Below, piece after piece: positions 35,801 through 47,547 of a stretch of 64,000 nt of DNA. The first letter of the stretch is position 1. The number at the start of each line of letters is the position of its first letter. A program made the translations under genes and the position numbers. This DNA comes from Ovis canadensis. Lineage: Eukaryota > Chordata > Mammalia > Artiodactyla > Bovidae. Below the pieces are notes generated by a model. It ran no database searches. It saw only the letters and a list, made by a program, of their open reading frames with translations, and was not told where the DNA came from. Where the stretch lies: NCBI RefSeq assembly GCF_042477335.2, contig NC_091262.1, positions 47,155,001 to 47,219,000 of the forward strand, given 5' to 3'.

Positions 35801-36503
35801 AAGAAACATAACTGGGAGCTCAGACCAACCCCCAACACACACACCCATTCCTGGGGATCTGAGAACTCCAGAGAACAGTCTCCCCCGATCAGGAACTCAG
35901 AGTCTCAGCCTAGCAAGTCCTGTTGAAGAGCCCCAAAGCCTCAACCTGGGAGAAATGCTCTTCTTATAAGTATAGCCTCAGTCCCTGGCCTTCCCAGACC
36001 CACAGCAATCACCAAGCCCATGGCACAGGAAACCCATCTTCCATCTTCTCTTGCAAGGTAGGGCATGAAAAGGGGAAAGGAAAAGGAAACGTCTCTTTAC
36101 GTTGTCATACCATCTGCCCCACACTTATATAGGACAGGCAGCAGAGGCTGGGATCTCAGCCTTTCTTTAATCCTATTACGCCACCTCCTCCAAGAAGTCT
36201 TTCATTACTGCAGTCTTATTCATCTGCCATCCCTCTGACCTCCTAACAACTTGGGTGCTCTCATGTTTCCCAAAGGACAAATCCCAGCCCATCAACCAAA
36301 CTAGAGGTTCCCCAAGAGTGAGACCCAGGCTCCTTCTCTTCCATGCCTACATACTCTATAACTAAACCTGTGAATCACTGTATTCCTGAGTTACAGCCAG
36401 CAGAGACCTCAAGTCTCCCCATCTGATGCTTGCACTAATACACACCCAGCTCCCTTCCTCCAATGTTGTCAGCCCAAGGCCCTTTCCACTAAGACTTGCT
36501 GAA

Positions 36504-36756
36504 CAAGGACGCCCCTGGTGGTCCAGTGGTTAAGACTCCACCTTCTAACACAAGGGACGGAGGTTCAATTCCTGGCCAGGGAACTAAGATCCGATGTGCT
36601 ACAGGGCAACTACTGAGCTTGTGCTCTCTAGAGCCCGTGCTCCACAACGAGAAGTCCTTACACCCCAACGGGGGAAAAAAAGCCCCGCATGCCGCAGACC
36701 CCTCATGCCACAGCGAAGATCCAGCACAGCCAGAAATAAAATAAATTAAAAAAAAA
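36504..36756 (+). mobile_element. CHR-type SINE with 13-bp target duplication
   Basis: CCCCTGGTGGTCCAGTGGTT, GGTTCAATTCCTGGCCAGGG, GAGCCCGTGCTCCACAACGA and a long A tail, flanked by AAGACTTGCTGAA at 36491-36503 and 36757-36769. It lies in SCAMP5 intron 3. Confidence 0.95.
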
Positions 36757-36789
36757 AAGACTTGCTGAATAAACAAAGGAAAGAAGGCT

Positions 36790-37700
36790 TAATCTTGGCC
36801 TCAAACAGCCAGGCGTCTATGGTCTTGGCTTCTGAATAGAACTCTTTAAGCATCTCAAGCATTATATACATTTCCTTGGGAACAAAGCATCTGGCCAGCA
36901 CCTAGTAAGGACTTAGGAAGATATTTATAGCCCTTAAATCCAGCTCCTGGATGAGATCTTCTCAGGGACAGAGTTCCCAGAGCCCAGCGCCACCGCTCCC
37001 CAAGTCTGGCCTGACAATGCTGTCACATGAGAGGTACACCCCTCTCAGGGCCCCTCACAGTGAGGGTAAGCATTTCTTTCTGTGAGTTTCAGCTGTGTTT
37101 CCCTCATCCCTATTTATTACCACCAGATTTCCTGGATTCATGGTGTTCTCGCTGATTTTATTTGCTCTTTACATGGAACACTCATTAACCTGTTTTTATT
37201 TTGTTTTGTTTTCAGTTTTAGGGTTTTTTTAACCCCGTTTTTCTATCGGTTTACATCTCTCTTCACAGTCCCATCTCTCTCCAGCTCATTTGATCTAGTA
37301 CCCTTGTTGTAATTATTCTAACATCACAGACCATCAGAAACCAGAGCCTTTAAAACTCTCAACCTCAAAATCTTAGAACCTGAGAACTTGAGCTCTTAAC
37401 GCACATCCACATGGAAGCGCAGCGATCACTGAGCCAGTACCCTTTTTCCTACAAATGAGGAAGCTGCAGCTTGGGAAGTGGAGTGACCAGCCCAGCCTGG
37501 CCACTATATCCCAACTGAACATTCTTTTGGAGCAATCTTCCAGAGAAAGCAAGAAAAACGAGGCTTTGAGGGGAGGATTCCTCTCCAAATCCAGACTCCT
37601 GAGGTAATCACCAGAGGTTCCCTGGAAAAACACTCCCATGAGAAGATAAATGAGGAATTGCAATGCAGGCAGAGACCCCTCACACACACCCAGCTGCTCT
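36790..37700. other. SCAMP5 intron 3 interior, no gene seen
   Basis: Mostly unique-looking, with T-rich text around 37190-37320 and a weak MIR-like trace at 37440-37500. Confidence 0.4.
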
Positions 37701-37753
37701 GTAATGGGGGCATGAGGAGAGGCTAGATGGGAGGTGATGGAAACTGAGGCCTA

Positions 37754-38068
<315 letters not shown>

Positions 38069-38800
38069 TTACACAGTTTCACCCTGAATACTCCCCTCCC
38101 CAGTGACCTGATATGATCGCTCTCCCCCTGGCCTGGGCTGCCCTCTCAGCCCCTGCGGCCACAGGCCACTTTACCATCCCCAGCAGCTCTCCTGCTGCCT
38201 CAGCTCTCCAAAGTGGCCCTGAGGCAGCGCCACTGTCAGGAGAATAAAAACAGTAAACACCGTCCATCAGGCGTGGACACTGGGTCAAGGGTAGTTCTGG
38301 GCAGAAGCAGCAGGATGGTGAGTCTGGAGACGTGGGTTCCAGCCTCCACTGCAAGATTCAGTCATCACCGCTCTCTCCAGACCTCCATTTATCCAGTGGG
38401 ATGGGGATCAAACAAGATGGTCCCTACAGGTCTCTCCAGTTCTGAGCCTTTGGAAACCAGACAACCCAGAAACCAGAAGGAAAAGGTCTCAGAGTATTAG
38501 AGTGATGGTAACAGAAAGGATGGGGACTGAGCTACCCATGTCACTCATCGGTCAGATGGACAGGAGGGCCAGGGCGTCAGGATGGGCTGTCTCTGGTCCC
38601 CAGGTTCAGAGGTCTCACAGACAGCTAGACAGTGAGGGTCTTTGATAGCAAGTCTCGGTGGGGGACCAGGGGAAACCCAGGGGCAAGAGGACCAAAAGAA
38701 TCTGATCTTCAAAAACTACGGGGTATAAATGGACCAGGAAAAGGGCCACCCACCCTACGTCACTGTCATGTCCTACCCAGTGGGTCCACCCTTCCTTTAC

Positions 38801-38855
38801 CTGACATAATGGCACCCGCTGGCCCAGCGGCCTGTCCACGCTTCTTTGTCTCGAA
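38801..38855 (-). CDS. SCAMP5: SCAMP5 exon 2 with start codon
   Basis: Only seven coding bases: ATG TCA G at 38807-38801, preceded by 48 bases of 5'UTR behind a CCTCTTTCCTTTCAG acceptor and followed by a GTAAAG donor. Joined to exon 3 it gives M-S-E-K-V-N-N-F. The human protein as I remember it starts M-A-E-K; GCA to TCA is one base change. The exon was found by looking for the missing first residues, since exon 3 alone opens only at a split Glu codon. Confidence 0.88.
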
Positions 38856-39214
38856 CTGAAAGGAAAGAGGAGTCAGCAAAGGTTGAGTGAGGATCATGGC
38901 TCACCCAGCCAAGTACTTCTTTCAGCCTCAGCTGGGCTGGAAACTCCCTGGAGCAGGACCCATCTCACAGAACCACCATTCCACCAGCTCTACCCTTCCA
39001 AGGACTCCTGCCCTTGACCTCCAGGCGTAAAATCTATTTTCAGAAAATCCCAGGAGAGGGTGGGAAAGGAACCTGGGAGGCCACCTCAAGCAGGTGCAAG
39101 TCAAGTGACAGAGAAAGCGTGAGGAAATTCTATTCTTGACCTTGAACACGGCAGAGCCCTGCCTGGCCTCAGTCACAGGCTGGGCTCCCCACCCCCTGCC
39201 TTTGTCTCCAGCCA

Positions 39215-39930
39215 TTCATTTACTTCTTGAGCATTTATAATCTGCCAGGCACTGGGGAGAAAGCATGAAGAAGTGGTCCCTGCCGTTGGCATGAAACAGT
39301 CAATAACCTCAGCCGTGAACAGTATAAAAGAGAAGGATGGCTATGAAACCATGCAGAGCATATATTAGGTGATCTGGTCTGGGGAGTCAGGAAAGCCGTA
39401 AGGGGAGACCTGAAGAATACAGAGGAGTTGCCTGAGGCAGGGCAGCCTCTTGCACAGATCCTGATGTGGAAAGAGCTTCATGCTTCTGAATAAGGGAAAG
39501 AAGGCCACCGTGGCCAAAGCAGAGAGTGCGTGGAGAGGGAGCAGGAATGGAGGTGGGCAGGGTGGGATTCTTGAGGCACTTAGGAGGCCAATTAGAAGGG
39601 GCTCCAAGGTGGCTCTGGAGTGTGGGGGGAGGGAGGCCCTCATGAAGACTCTCTGCCAGCTTACACCACTGAGCAAACAATGGGCTGTTTACTGAGAGCC
39701 CCGTCATGAGAAGAGCCGCAGGACTCCAGGGAAGAAGAGAAGCTTCATCGTGAACATACAGAGTCTGAGGTGCTGTGAGAACCTCCAGACAGGACAAAGC
39801 CTTGTAGGCTTTGGGAATATCTGGGTCATGAGCTTAGCAGGAGGCCTGTGCTGACAGACATCAGGTAATGGTTGGTGAGTGCAGGTGAAGGAAGCAAATG
39901 ACAGCATGTTACCAGAACAGTAACTTTGAT
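39215..39930. repeat. Probable ancient L2-like remnant in SCAMP5 intron 1
   Basis: TATAATCTGCCAGGCACTGG, GAAGTGGTCCCTGCCGTTGG, GCAGGTGAAGGAAGCAAATG recall an old mammalian LINE 3' region. Diverged; family uncertain. Confidence 0.45.
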
Positions 39931-40012
39931 AGATAAACACAGATATACTGAAAAGCAGGAAATGGTCTATGGCCAAGCACTAAGGCAATGCAGCATCAAA
40001 ATTTGGGCAGAG

Positions 40013-40235
40013 GGACTTGCCTGGTGGTCCCAGTGGCTAAGGCTCCGCACTCCCAATGCAGGGTACCTGGGTTCGATCCCCGGTCAAGGAACTAGATCTC
40101 ACATGCCGCAACTAAGAGTTCTCTCTAAAAGATGCCACAGACTGCAAGGAAGACTGAAGACCCTGCCCGCTGCAACTAAGACTTGGCGCAGCCAAATAAA
40201 TAGATAAATAAAAATAGTAAAAAGAAAAAAAAAGT
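40013..40235 (+). mobile_element. CHR-type SINE with 8-bp target duplication
   Basis: GACTTGCCTGGTGGTCCCAG, TACCTGGGTTCGATCCCCGG, ACTTGGCGCAGCCAAATAAA and an A-rich tail, flanked by GGGCAGAG at 40005-40012 and 40236-40243. Confidence 0.92.
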
Positions 40236-40527
40236 GGGCAGAGATTTCTATAACGTTTAAATCAGGCAAAACGAATCTATGGTGTTAGGAGTCAGGAGAG
40301 TGAAGGAAACACAAGCATCAGGAGTGCTGGTCAAGGTCGGTTCCTGGACCTGGGTGTTGCTGACACAGAGGTGTTGATTTTGTAAAAATTGCTCAAGCAT
40401 ACGATTACAATTTGTGCACTTTTCTACCTGTTATACTTCAATTAAGAGTTTGTTTTAAAAGAAAAACAAAATCTGGCTCTATTGAAGTTTAGGCCATCAT
40501 AATCTTTTGTGGTCCCTTTGTGATATG

Positions 40528-41011
40528 CAGAGACATTACTTTGCCGACTAAGGTCCGTCTAGTCAAGGCTATGGTTTTTCCTGTGGTCATGTATGGACGT
40601 GAGAGTTGGACTGTGAAGAAGGCTGAGCACCGAAGAAATGATGCGTTTGAACTGTGGTGTTGGAGAAGACTCTTGAGAGTCCCTTGGACCGCAAGGAGAT
40701 CCAACGAGTCCATTCTGAAGGAGATCAACCCTGGGATTTCTTTGGAAGGACTGATGCTAAAGCTGAAACTCCAGTACTTTGGCCATCTCATGCAAAGAGT
40801 TGACTCATTGGAAAAGACTCTGATGCTGGGAGGGATTGGGGGCAGGAGGAGAAGGGGACGACAGAGGGTGAGATGGCTGGATGGCATCACGGACTCAATG
40901 GACGTGAGTCTGAGTGAACTCCGAGAGTTGGTGATGGACAGGGAGGCCTGGCGTGCTGCGATTCATGGGGTCGCAAAGAGTCGGACACGACCGAACTGAA
41001 CTGAACTGAAC
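40528..41011 (+). mobile_element. BovB LINE 3' end with 9-bp target duplication
   Basis: Sense copy from CAGAGACATTACTTTGCCGA to the terminal CTGAACTGAACTGAA, flanked by TGTGATATG at 40519-40527 and 41012-41020. The frame remnant ([28 protein letters not shown]) is open over most of its length, suggesting a fairly young insertion. Confidence 0.95.
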
Positions 41012-41211
41012 TGTGATATGAAATCAAATACAGATGTAAAAACCTAACAACATCTACCACAAATGGAAAAGATAGACATGACAAAGACAAGCATGAAATG
41101 GTTCTTTTACACAGCTGCATTAACTGTAACACTGTAATACCAAAAGACTGGAAACAATTGACATGTCTATCAACAGCAGACTGGTTAAATAAATGGTACT
41201 GGCTGTTTCTC

Positions 41212-41340
41212 CATGGAGGAGGAAATGGAAGCCCATTCCAGTATTCTTGCCAGGAAAATTCCATGGACAGCAGAGCTTAGCATGCTGCAGTCCATGGGGT
41301 CGCAAAGAGGTGGACATGACTGAGTGACTGAGCATGCAGG
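41212..41340 (+). mobile_element. Bov-tA SINE 3' unit
   Basis: CCATGGAGGAGGAAATGGAA, GCCCATTCCAGTATTCTTGC, CATGACTGAGTGACTGAGCA. Inserted in the L1 remnant. Confidence 0.88.
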
Positions 41341-41712
41341 CACAGTTACTTCTAAAAATACTGATATGGAAAGAGCTCCACAATTACAAGCAGTTGAAAA
41401 AATGCAATGCATAGAATAGTTTATGCTACCTTTCATGTTGAAAAAAAATAAAGCAGGGGAGAGGAGAATAAAAGTATTTTTTGCTTTTGTCCCCAGAATC
41501 CTACTCTAGTTATTTACCCACAAATAAGAAACAACAAATACATGTTTTCAGGATGATGCTATTTTACAGTAGCAAAATGTTGGAAGCAACTGTTCGAATA
41601 AACGTTGTATATCATTCAATAGAGTAACATGTAGCTGTAAAAAAGAAGAAGATGGTATCTCTGAACTTCTATGGAATGATTTCCAGTATATACTGTTAAG
41701 TAGAAAAAGCAG

Positions 41713-41841
41713 GGAATTCTCTGGCAGCCCAGGGGTTAGGACTTGGCGCTTCTGCTGTAGGGGGCATGGGTTTAACCCTGGTCAGGAAACAAAGATGCCA
41801 GGAAACAGATAGAGCCACCAGAAGTGACCAAAAATAAAAAT
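41713..41841 (+). mobile_element. CHR-type SINE with target duplication
   Basis: GGAATTCTCTGGCAGCCCAG, GGGGGCATGGGTTTAACCCT and an A-rich tail, flanked by AAAAAGCAG at 41704-41712 and 41842-41850. Confidence 0.88.
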
Positions 41842-42115
41842 AAAAAGCAGAGTACAAATTATTGTAATTAGAATGCTACTTTTTATATAAAAGAAGGAGA
41901 AACAAGAACATGCATTTATAAGTTTGTTTCTGCAAGAGAAATACAGAAAGAATAAATAAGAAACTAACGAAATGGTCGTCCATATGATGGAAGGGCTAGG
42001 CTGAGTAGTGAGACTTCTCTGCGAAAAGATTTTTACATATTTTTTTACATACAATGTCTTACATATTCAAAAACTTACACCCAAAAGAAATGAAAGTCTA
42101 AAATTGAAATAAACA

Positions 42116-42230
42116 CAGGGATTTTCCTGGTGGCCCAGTAGTTAAGACTCTGAGCTTCCACTGCCTAGGTCCCAGGTTCAGCTGGAACCCAGGACAGGGA
42201 ACTAAGATCCTGCATTCTGGGCGATACAGC

Positions 42231-42292
<62 letters not shown>

Positions 42293-42300
42293 GAGAACCA
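42116..42300 (+). mobile_element. CHR-type SINE carrying an (AT)n expansion, 18-bp target duplication
   Basis: CAGGGATTTTCCTGGTGGCC, CTGAGCTTCCACTGCCTAGG, then about 27 AT units at 42235-42289. CTAAAATTGAAATAAACA flanks the whole at 42098-42115 and 42301-42318, so the microsatellite grew inside the SINE tail. Confidence 0.95.
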
Positions 42301-42808
42301 CTAAAATTGAAATAAACAACAACAAATTAAGCTATCTGTACAGCAAATTGATAACACAATCACACAGGAAAAAGAACTGGCCAAGCGGCTTGATCCCAGT
42401 ACTGTGTTCTCTTAAAAGGATCTATCTCAAGAGCAAAAACAACTAGAAAGAAATCTAAAATTTTAGCAGGTTTACTGTTAGTATTAGTGTGGTGACTGAA
42501 ACTTTTTGTATGTACCATAGCACAGAACATATGACAGAATGTGTGTGTGTTGTTGGAACCTGGGTTCTCGATGTTAGATACGGAGACAGAATATGGAATA
42601 TGCAAAGATAAGAAAGAGTCCTGTGATGCTGGGTTTAAATTGGAGGCATCAATATGAACTCATGTCTTTAAAAATATGTGGTTGGTCCCAAGCCAGGACA
42701 AAGAAATACAACATCAGCCTAGAACATCTTGTGGTGCCAGAAATAAGCAGGAATTCAATTAATTAGAACATGTCAAAAGGACACCAATTTGAAGGGGCTA
42801 CCAATCAG

Positions 42809-43009
42809 ACTCTGATGCTGGGAGGGATTGGGGGCAGGAGGAGAAGGGGATGACAGAGGATGAAATGGCTGGATGGCATCACCAACTCGATGGACGTGCG
42901 TTTGAGTGAACTCTGGGAGATGGTGATGGACAGGGAGGCCTGGCGTGCTGCAATTCATGGGGTCGCAAAGAGTCGGACACAACTGAGCGACTGAACTGAA
43001 CTGAACTGA
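42809..43009 (+). mobile_element. BovB LINE 3' end, 200 bp, 9-bp target duplication
   Basis: ACTCTGATGCTGGGAGGGAT to GCGACTGAACTGAACTGAAC, flanked by ACCAATCAG at 42800-42808 and 43010-43018. Confidence 0.95.
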
Positions 43010-43189
43010 ACCAATCAGCCAAATTTGGGATAATTTAGAGCATCAAAAATAATGACAGTAATATAACATGTTGAGTTTGAAAAATAATCCAAAGTGACAC
43101 TCATTTTTTAAATGAGGGAGGAAGTAAGAAAGCAAGCTCTTCTTTGCAGAAGAATGCTAGCTATACATGGAGGAGTAACAGAATTAGAA

Positions 43190-44180
43190 AATCTTCCAAT
43201 TTTGCAATCATGAATGTCATAGCTGATTCACACAAGGATCCGCAATGGCTGCTAAGTCTTTCACTAGGTGAAAGATTGTTGGGGAGGAAGACAGTCACAG
43301 AGTCTCAAAGATGACTTACTAATTACAAAGGAGAACAGGTACTTTTACTGTGAAGAAAGTTGGCAGACGCCATCTTTGAAGTGATCAAACTCAAACTTAC
43401 CAATAATGGGACAAACAGACATTACAGCTTCCCGGTGTGATATACCAGGAGGGGCAGAGCATCACCTATGTAGTATTCCTGCCCCCAAATATTTAGCTTG
43501 AATCTAGTCAAAAGAAACAATCAAATCCAAGTTGTGGAGCATTCTATAAACTAAACTGGCCAGGACACTGAAAAAATGCCAACATCCAGGACCTCCCTGG
43601 TGGTCCTGTGGTTAAGAATCCATTTGCCAATGCATGGGATATGGGCTCGACCCCTGGTCTGGGAAGATCCCACAATCTGCGGGGTAACTAAGCCCACGCA
43701 CCACAACTACTGAAACCCGTGCGCCTAGAGCCTGCGCACTGCCACAGGGGAAGACAAAGAGGAACACTACAACAAGGAGCAGCCTCCACTCCGCTCAGCT
43801 AGGGAAGGTCTGCACGCAGCAAAGAGCACCCAGCGCAGCCATGAACACATAAATAAGTTTTTTTTAATGCCAACATCCTAAAAGACGAAAAAAAAAAAAA
43901 AAGATAAGGGATTCTCTAACCTAACCGAGTCTAAAGCTATATGGCAACAAAAACTGAGTGTAAACGTTGATTGGATTCTGGTTCAAGGGGGAAACAATGG
44001 GATATCAGGAAACTTGAATAGAGACTCTAGATAATATTATTTGGGTCTATGTTACATTTCTTGGGTGTGATAGTGTTCTTGAGGTTATGCAGGAAAATGT
44101 TCTTTTTCTTAAGAAATATGTGCTCCAGTGCTTAGGGGTAAAGTGTTGTGATACGTGAATCTTCAAATAGTTTAAAAAAT
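43190..44180 (+). mobile_element. Old LINE 3' end, copy A, split by a SINE
   Basis: CACAAGGATCCGCAATGGCT, ATCACCTATGTAGTATTCCT, TTACATTTCTTGGGTGTGAT and GTGCTCCAGTGCTTAGGGGT are consecutive parts of an old mammalian L1-type 3' end. A related copy lies at 44755-45650. A CHR SINE splits it at 43588-43865. Confidence 0.6.
43588..43865 (+). mobile_element. CHR-type SINE with 13-bp target duplication
   Basis: GACCTCCCTGGTGGTCCTGT, ATATGGGCTCGACCCCTGGT, GCCATGAACACATAAATAAG and T-rich end, flanked by AATGCCAACATCC at 43575-43587 and 43866-43878. Confidence 0.93.
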
Positions 44181-44210
44181 AAGGAATAATGAATAGATAT
44201 AGACAGAATC

Positions 44211-44492
44211 CAGAGAAGGCAATGGCAGCCCACTCCAGTCCTCTTGCCTGGAAAATCCCATGGACGGAGGAGCCTGGTAGGCTGCAGTCCATGAGGTCGC
44301 TAAGCGTTGGACAAGACTGAGAGACTTCAGTTTCACTTTTCACTTTCATGCATTGGAGAAGGAAATGGCAACCCACTCCAGTGTTCTTGCCTGGAGAATC
44401 CCAGGGATGGGGGAGCCTGGTGGGCTGCCGTCTATGAGGTCGCAGAGAGTCGGACACAACTGAAGCGACTTAGCAGCAGCAGCAGCAGCAGC
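44211..44492 (+). mobile_element. Dimeric Bov-A2 SINE with 12-bp target duplication
   Basis: CAGAGAAGGCAATGGCAGCC, a linker TTCACTTTTCACTTTCATGC, second unit and (AGC)7 tail, flanked by ATAGACAGAATC at 44199-44210 and 44493-44504. Confidence 0.96.
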
Positions 44493-44754
44493 ATAGACAG
44501 AATCAAAGCAAATGTTAACAACTGGTGAATCTCAGGGAAGTTACATGAGTGTCCCTTGTTTTATTCTTTCAACTTTAAAGTTTTCAAGATAAAAAGGAAA
44601 AATATGAATAATATCAGTTAGGAATGATAACACACTGAAAGAAAAGAATGTGAAACTTCACTATAACACACAAAAGAAAGGCAGATGGGAAGGAAAAGTT
44701 CTAAGACAGAAGGAATGATATAATTTTTAAAATCTTCATTTTGTAACCCCTATG

Positions 44755-45650
44755 TAGAACTGACACACACAGGCAAGGATTATCAATGGCTGCTTAAACC
44801 ACTGGGTGGAAGACGGCTGGGGACGAGGGGAGTCACACAGTCTGAGTGTCACACCCCCACACCACCACCACATTATTTATTAATCACAAGAGAGAAAAGT
44901 TACTTCTATAATGAAAGGATCTGGCAGGCCAAGTGACCAAACTTCTCACACTTGCCTGATTATGGGACAAAAGGACATTTTGTGCTTCCTGACGTGATTC
45001 ACATAGGAGAACACAATATCACCTATGTAGTATTATTGCCAAAATGTTTAATCTGAAAATAATTATTATAAAAAAGAATCTGACAAGTCCAGATTGTAGG
45101 AAATTCTCCCAGATAAATGTTAATGTCATGAAAGATAGAAATTGGTAGAGGGACTCAGAGAGGAGACTTGCAGGAGATTGCAACCAAGTGTAATGAGTGG
45201 TCTTGGATTTTTAAATCATAGCTATAAAGGACATTTTTAGGATGAGTAGAGAAATTTGAATACAGACTGGATAGAAGATATCACTGTTGCTGCTGCTGCT
45301 GCTCAGTCGCTTCAGTCGTGTCTGACTCTGTGCGACCCCGGAGACGGCAGCCCACCAGGCTTCCCCGTCCCTGGGATTCTCCAGGCAAGAACACTAGAGT
45401 GGGTTGCCATTTCCTTCTCCAATGCGTGAAAGTGAAAAGTGAAAGTGAAATCGCTCAGTCTTGTCCAACTCTTAGCTACCTCATGGACTGCAGCCTACCA
45501 GGCTCCTCTGTCCATGGGATTTTCCAGGCAAGTAACTGTTAAATTTCTTAAGTGTTGTGGTTACATAGGATAATACTTCGGTTCTTAGAAGATACATGCT
45601 GAAGTATTTAGAAATATTATGTCTTGTCTGCTACTTACTTTCAAATTGTT
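44755..45650 (+). mobile_element. Old LINE 3' end, copy B, split by a Bov-A2
   Basis: GGCAAGGATTATCAATGGCT, ATCACCTATGTAGTATTATT, TTTCTTAAGTGTTGTGGTTA and TTCTTAGAAGATACATGCTG parallel copy A at lower identity. The Bov-A2 at 45285-45531 interrupts it. Two family members in tandem orientation or an old local duplication are both possible. Confidence 0.6.
45285..45531 (-). mobile_element. Dimeric Bov-A2 SINE, antisense
   Basis: Starts TTGCTGCTGCTGCTGCTCAG, contains AAAGTGAAAAGTGAAAGTGA linker, and ends GGGATTTTCCAGGCAAG. The last part of the second unit (the usual GTACTGGAGTGGG segment) is absent. Confidence 0.93.
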
Positions 45651-45953
45651 CTGTAAAAATGTCAGGAAATTTCCTGGCGATCCAGTGGTTAGAACTTATG
45701 GCAATCATTTCACAATATATACAAATTATCATTATGCTATACACCTGAAAGTAATATATGTCAATTACACTTCATAAAAATAGATAAATATTTTAAGTCA
45801 AAGAATAAATATATAGTTGCATTTGGCTATATATACACAAAGAATCAAGAATCTCTAGTAGGACATCAATAAAAAAATAATTGTGGTTCCTAGGGGACAG
45901 AGAAACTGCATAGACTTGGAGTAGATGGAAGGAATAATTTTTACTATGTATCT

Positions 45954-46089
45954 GTTTTTTTTTTTTTCTTCTTCTTCTATTTTTGGCCACACCATGATGC
46001 ATGCAGGATCTTCCAGACCAGGGATCCAACCTGTGTCCCCTGCAGTGGAAGCACGGTGTCTTAACCACTGGATGGCCAGGGAAATCCCA
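45954..46089 (-). mobile_element. CHR-type SINE with 14-bp target duplication
   Basis: T-rich start, TATTTTTGGCCACACCATGA, GACCAGGGATCCAACCTGTG, TTAACCACTGGATGGCCAGG, flanked by TTTACTATGTATCT at 45940-45953 and 46090-46103. Confidence 0.95.
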
Positions 46090-46259
46090 TTTACTATGTA
46101 TCTTTATACCATCAAATCCAAGACACCATCAACTTTCAGATCATTACATTATTTACCAAAAGAAAGAAAATAAAACCCACCAAGTTATAAAGATAAGATG
46201 CCAAAATTTTAAAGACACAGACATTAAAATGTTTTCAGAAATATCAAAGTGTTTATTTT

Positions 46260-47540
46260 AGAATTGATGAAATTCAGGACATCTTTTTGAATTATGAATC
46301 GTGTAGATGTATTACCTGTTAAAATATATATATATGAAAAGAAAATTCAAGCAGAAGAGCTGGCAAAGAATGAACAGGAGCAGTTGATGAGGCAGGAGGA
46401 AAACCAGGGGAGTGTGAAGTCTCCAAAGCCAGGAGTAGAGAGTGGACAGGCGTGACAGCTGCCACTGAGAGGTCCGGCATCAAGTCCGGCTGGACTGAAA
46501 ACTGTTCAGTACGCTCAGCAACAGGAAGTTACCTGTGACCCCAGCAAGGACTACTCTGGGGGACTACTCAAGTGTAGCCAGCAGAAGGAACAGCTGAAGG
46601 AGGTATCGCCTCACATGAGACAATGGGATATGCAATGGGAGACTGCAGTCCAAGACTAACGTCCTCCAGGAGAACAAAGAAGAGAGGCAAAAGGATAGTG
46701 GGCAACAGCTAGATTGTAGGAGCCTCAAGGGAGGAGGCTGTAACCCTGGCTCCAACCTGACCCCTATCTGGTCCCAGGCTGTCTCCCAAAGGTGTTACAG
46801 AGAAGTCAGTGTAGCAAAGTACTGATGGTGGGAAAGCCAGCGCTCAGGGCCAGAGCACAGGGCAAGGTTGCCTTGTTTGTAGATTGTTAGCCCAGAAAGA
46901 ATTTAGGCTTGGGAGGGCTACAGAAGGCCGAGGTCACAAGAATGGAAGGTTCCAGGATCCTCTGCTCTTCTGTCACGGATTAGCCTTTATACTTGGGCAG
47001 GGGGAGAGGGGAGCAGCAATGACCGACCTCTGCGAACCAAAGCTCCTAAACTGCAAAAGGAGAGAAGTAGCAATTCATTCCTCAACTGAGAGTCTTTCAT
47101 AATGTTGGGAGGCACTGGGAGTGCTACATATCCCCCTAAAGATGCAGGGCTAAGGGAACATTTCCTTAGTTATCAGTAAGATAGATCAGTAAGATCTTAC
47201 TGATAGCAAATACTAACTGAAGTTTGTTCAAAAGACAGACTATAATTTATTCCATTTCTAACTGTGAAGTTGGGGGGACAGAAGGTCCCACAGTAAAAAG
47301 AGTGAGGTCCACACCAAAAAGAAGGGAGTCAAGTCTGGCCTCAGCTCAGGACAGATACCTGTGGTTTGTTCCAGGGCTCCCTACTCACCAGCATGAGCCC
47401 CATGCTTGGCATAGAAATGGTCATTTTCTTCCTGCCCACGCAGAGCTTATCTGCTAAGATGGAAGTTTCCCCCTCCAGCTCTACCTCTGGTCTCCTTACC
47501 CCACACCCAATCCCATATCCCCAGTCCTGATGTTCCAGAA
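46260..47540. other. SCAMP5 intron 1 interior, no gene seen
   Basis: Unique-looking sequence with a short TA run at 46325-46335. I recognise no coding exon, RNA gene or recent repeat. Confidence 0.4.
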
Positions 47541-47547
47541 CTATGAC

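Larger units (their letters stand above)
41021..42115 (+). mobile_element. Old L1 3' region, broken by two SINEs
   Basis: AATACCAAAAGACTGGAAAC, GAATGATTTCCAGTATATAC, TGTTAAGTAGAAAAAGCA and GTTTCTGCAAGAGAAATACA are typical of the 3'UTR of mammalian L1M subfamilies. It is interrupted at 41212-41340 and 41713-41841. Confidence 0.7.
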
